Shown here one piece after another: positions 22,699-24,606 of a DNA stretch of 24,606 nucleotides. The stretch is from assembly GCA_027485535.1 (NCBI GenBank), contig JAIXQV010000218.1, positions 1 to 24,606 of the forward strand. Reading direction: 5' to 3'. Below the pieces are notes generated by a model. It was given only the letters and a program-made list of their open reading frames with translations, did not search any database and was not told the DNA's origin. Both the position numbers and the translations under genes were made by a program. How positions within the stretch are numbered: position 1 is the stretch's first letter; each line of letters begins with the position of its first letter. The stretch is from Oxalobacteraceae bacterium (GTDB taxonomy: Bacteria; Pseudomonadota; Gammaproteobacteria; Burkholderiales; Burkholderiaceae_D).

Positions 22699-23670
22699 TT
22701 AGCGCGGGAAATCGCTCGTCATCACACGCTCACGCGCGGCGATGTATTCGTGCTTAAGTCGGGCGACAACATCAGCGACAGCGGGCACATCCTCCATCAA
22801 GCCAACGCCTTGTCCGGCGCCCCAGATATCGCGCCATGCCTTCGCACCGCTGGCGCTGGAGAAGTTCATGGCTGTTTTGTCGGCTTCCGGAAGATTATCG
22901 GGATCAAGACCCGCGTTGACGATCGATTTTTTAAGATAGTTACCGTGCACGCCGGTGAATAAATTGGTGTACACAATATCAGCGGCAGTCGACTCGACGA
23001 TCGCTTGGCGGTAGCCTTCACTGGTGTTCGCCTCCTGTGTCGCCAGCCAGCGCGAGCCCATGTAAGCGAAGTCAGCGCCCATCGATTGCGCAGCCAAGAT
23101 CGCATCACCACTGGCAATTGAACCAGAGAGCGCGACCGGTCCATCGAAAAATTTCCGTACCTCACCCACTAGCGCAAATGGTGAAAGCCCGCCGGCATGG
23201 CCACCCGCGCCGGACGCAACCAAAATCAAACCATCAACGCCGGCCTCCAGCGCCTTATGCGCGTGACGGATTGAGATGATGTCGTGCAGCACAATGCCAC
23301 CATACGAATGAATCGCGTCCAGCATTTCTTTGGGCGGCGCACGTAGTGACGAGATGATCACCGGCACCCGATGCTTGACGCAGACTTCAACATCATGCGC
23401 AAGCCGGTCATTTGACTGATGCACGATCTGATTCACGGCAATCGGCCCGATCACTGCGTCGGGATGAGCGGCGCGATGATCTGCCAGCGCTTGTTCGATT
23501 TGCTGTAACCATTGTTCTAGCATTTCTGCGGGCCGCGCATTCAGCGCCGGAAACGAGCCAACAATACCGGCCTTACATTGGGCAATCACTAGCGCCGGAC
23601 AGCTGGCGATAAACAAGGGTGCGCCAATTACGGGCAAACTCAGGTGCTGCAGGGCTGCGGGCAAGGCCAT
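22699..23670 (-). CDS. Nitronate monooxygenase-like FMN enzyme (NPD family)
   Basis: The 323-residue TIM-barrel protein belongs to the nitronate monooxygenase/2-nitropropane dioxygenase family, FMN-dependent enzymes that oxidise alkyl nitronates. The N-terminus LPVIGAPLFIASCPAL is the usual first strand. SGAGGHAGG carries the conserved histidine (H158). PVALSGSIASGDAILAAQSMGADFAYMGSRW forms the FMN phosphate-binding region. True substrates of many members are unknown, so an unrelated flavin oxidoreductase role is possible. On the minus strand TACAAT at 23706-23701 could be its -10, but I see no good -35. It is followed by the small membrane protein gene. Confidence 0.9.
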   Translation of the reverse strand: MALPAALQHLSLPVIGAPLFIASCPALVIAQCKAGIVGSFPALNARPAEMLEQWLQQIEQALADHRAAHPDAVIGPIAVNQIVHQSNDRLAHDVEVCVKHRVPVIISSLRAPPKEMLDAIHSYGGIVLHDIISIRHAHKALEAGVDGLILVASGAGGHAGGLSPFALVGEVRKFFDGPVALSGSIASGDAILAAQSMGADFAYMGSRWLATQEANTSEGYRQAIVESTAADIVYTNLFTGVHGNYLKKSIVNAGLDPDNLPEADKTAMNFSSASGAKAWRDIWGAGQGVGLMEDVPAVADVVARLKHEYIAARERVMTSDFPR

Positions 23671-23868
23671 AGGTAGTCTCCGACGCGTAAGATTTGCCTA
23701 ATTGTAGGCTACGTCGTTCTCCTGTTCGGTCCTTTGTCCGTTTCTACAGCCAAGCCATCAATCGCCCCATACGCTGGCTCAACGCCGACAGTGGCTCAAG
23801 CACCTGCAGCCCAGCATTGGGCTACGCGACCGGTGCACGCGCGCTCTGTAGATATCATCCGCCCCGTG
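23671..23868. other. 198-bp intergenic stretch
   Basis: This lies between the minus-strand nitronate-monooxygenase gene start and the end of the right-edge gene. Apart from a possible -10 (TACAAT on the minus strand at 23706-23701) I see no gene, RNA or clear terminator. Confidence 0.4.
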
Positions 23869-24606
23869 TCATTGAGCCGCTCCCTTTCGGGCTCGGCCAG
23901 CTGCTTTTTTAGCAAGGCCTTCGTAGAAAGGTAGAAGGAAGAAGTTTCTTTGCGCGAGATGATCCTGATTCGACTCCGCTAACTGCGCTTGATAGAGATA
24001 ATCGCCGACGGATTCAGACAGGTCTCGACTTTTTCGGCAGAGCTTCATGAGTTCGTTTGTCTGCTCTGGGTTCGATCTCATCCAGATGACAACATCCTCG
24101 AGCGACAAAGGCAGCGGCGCGGTATCGGCCATGCGCTTGAACAATTCGCCGAGCAAGGATGCCCACGAGTGCTTGATGGCGCCATTCAACCATGTGACCG
24201 CCACATCTTTTTGTGCGAGGTAGCTCGGTGCATGGGCAAGCATCAGATGAATTTTCTGTTCTGCCTCGCGTTTTGAGGCAAGGGCCACGGAGGCCAGCGT
24301 CACAACGGGTATCACAGCACTATGGTCTGCTGAAAAAATACTCGGGCCCCAACGACCGATGACCTGCTGTACCGACGCTGCGGAACCGTGATTGACTTTT
24401 GCAAATAGCGTGCGGATCGCCTGAGCGTTGACTTCCTGATAGGCCTTTTCAGTATGGGCGTCCGAGCGGACCTTGATCACAGGTTCGCTATGGCCGGACT
24501 TGAGCACCTTGTTGATCTCTATGGCGTCATTTCCCACCAAGGCGACGTGCTCACCGCTTTGATCGCGCAGGAGGTTCCAGCAATCCCTCGCCGATAATGG
24601 TGGGGA
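23869..24606 (-). CDS. Unrecognised protein, 5' end beyond the window
   Basis: The frame is open without a stop from 24606 to the TGA at 23869, so the start lies outside the window; at least 245 residues are visible. The visible part is mostly helical. It begins with an ARDCWNLLRDQSGEHVAL segment and has a long middle with SAASVQQVIGRWGPSIF and EQKIHLMLAHAPSYLAQKDVAVTW. It ends in a basic tail, KKAAGRARKGAAQ. I recognise no family, catalytic motif, signal peptide or membrane segment. A TTG at 24540 could be a start but has no support. Codon composition looks like the neighbours, so it is probably a real gene. Confidence 0.55.
   Translation of the reverse strand, partial: SPPLSARDCWNLLRDQSGEHVALVGNDAIEINKVLKSGHSEPVIKVRSDAHTEKAYQEVNAQAIRTLFAKVNHGSAASVQQVIGRWGPSIFSADHSAVIPVVTLASVALASKREAEQKIHLMLAHAPSYLAQKDVAVTWLNGAIKHSWASLLGELFKRMADTAPLPLSLEDVVIWMRSNPEQTNELMKLCRKSRDLSESVGDYLYQAQLAESNQDHLAQRNFFLLPFYEGLAKKAAGRARKGAAQ

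Noticed and set aside
1..24606. CRISPR arrays, tRNA/rRNA genes, insertion sequences, phage modules
   Set aside because: No regularly spaced direct repeats, cloverleaf-like sequences, transposase or integrase motifs were seen on either strand.

Overview
The window looks like a chromosomal segment of a betaproteobacterium. The support is gene order: argS, then a SPOR-domain protein, then dsbA; and a LiuR-type leucine-degradation cluster with aceK beside isovaleryl-CoA dehydrogenase. G+C looks moderately high and codon use looks even across the core. Genus cannot be told from the sequence alone.

Layout. (1) 1-2099, minus strand: the start of a gene cut by the left edge, a short ssb-like gene without the acidic C-terminal tip, and a large surface-lipoprotein gene with a TbpB-like C-terminal barrel. 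(2) 2276-5385, plus strand: argS, a FtsN-like SPOR protein and a periplasmic DsbA, tightly spaced. (3) 5390-7131, minus strand: a small HTH regulator, a 308-bp non-coding stretch rich in palindromes, and a metallo-beta-lactamase (MBL) fold hydrolase divergent from liuR. (4) 7200-22287, plus strand: a long near-continuous catabolic run. Its order is liuR, liuA (isovaleryl-CoA dehydrogenase), aceK, acetoacetyl-CoA thiolase, an SDR, a second acyl-CoA dehydrogenase, ychJ-like, liuB (methylcrotonyl-CoA carboxylase carboxyltransferase subunit), bioA, liuD (biotin-carrying subunit), liuE (HMG-CoA lyase), a FlK-like thioesterase, a DUF1289 protein, a small membrane protein and a second MBL hydrolase. 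(5) 22299-24606, minus strand: a small membrane-anchored protein, a nitronate-monooxygenase-like enzyme and an unrecognised gene cut by the right edge.

How they work together. LiuA oxidises isovaleryl-CoA. LiuD and LiuB carboxylate 3-methylcrotonyl-CoA using biotin. After hydration, LiuE cleaves HMG-CoA to acetyl-CoA and acetoacetate, and the thiolase handles acetoacetyl-CoA. The hydratase (liuC) is missing from the window, and the biotin-synthesis gene bioA lies between the two carboxylase subunit genes. AceK sets the isocitrate branch point between the TCA cycle and the glyoxylate shunt, which fits growth on acetyl-CoA-yielding substrates. A perfect 18-bp palindrome before liuR overlaps a -35 element and is the likely LiuR operator.

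I did not find CRISPR arrays, tRNA or rRNA genes, insertion sequences or phage modules. Nothing here is clearly a wholly new system. The most noteworthy points are the bioA placement, aceK inside the leucine cluster, a dispersed repeat that encodes the end of BioA, a second operator-like palindrome inside the cluster, and the lipoprotein/SSB pair at the left.
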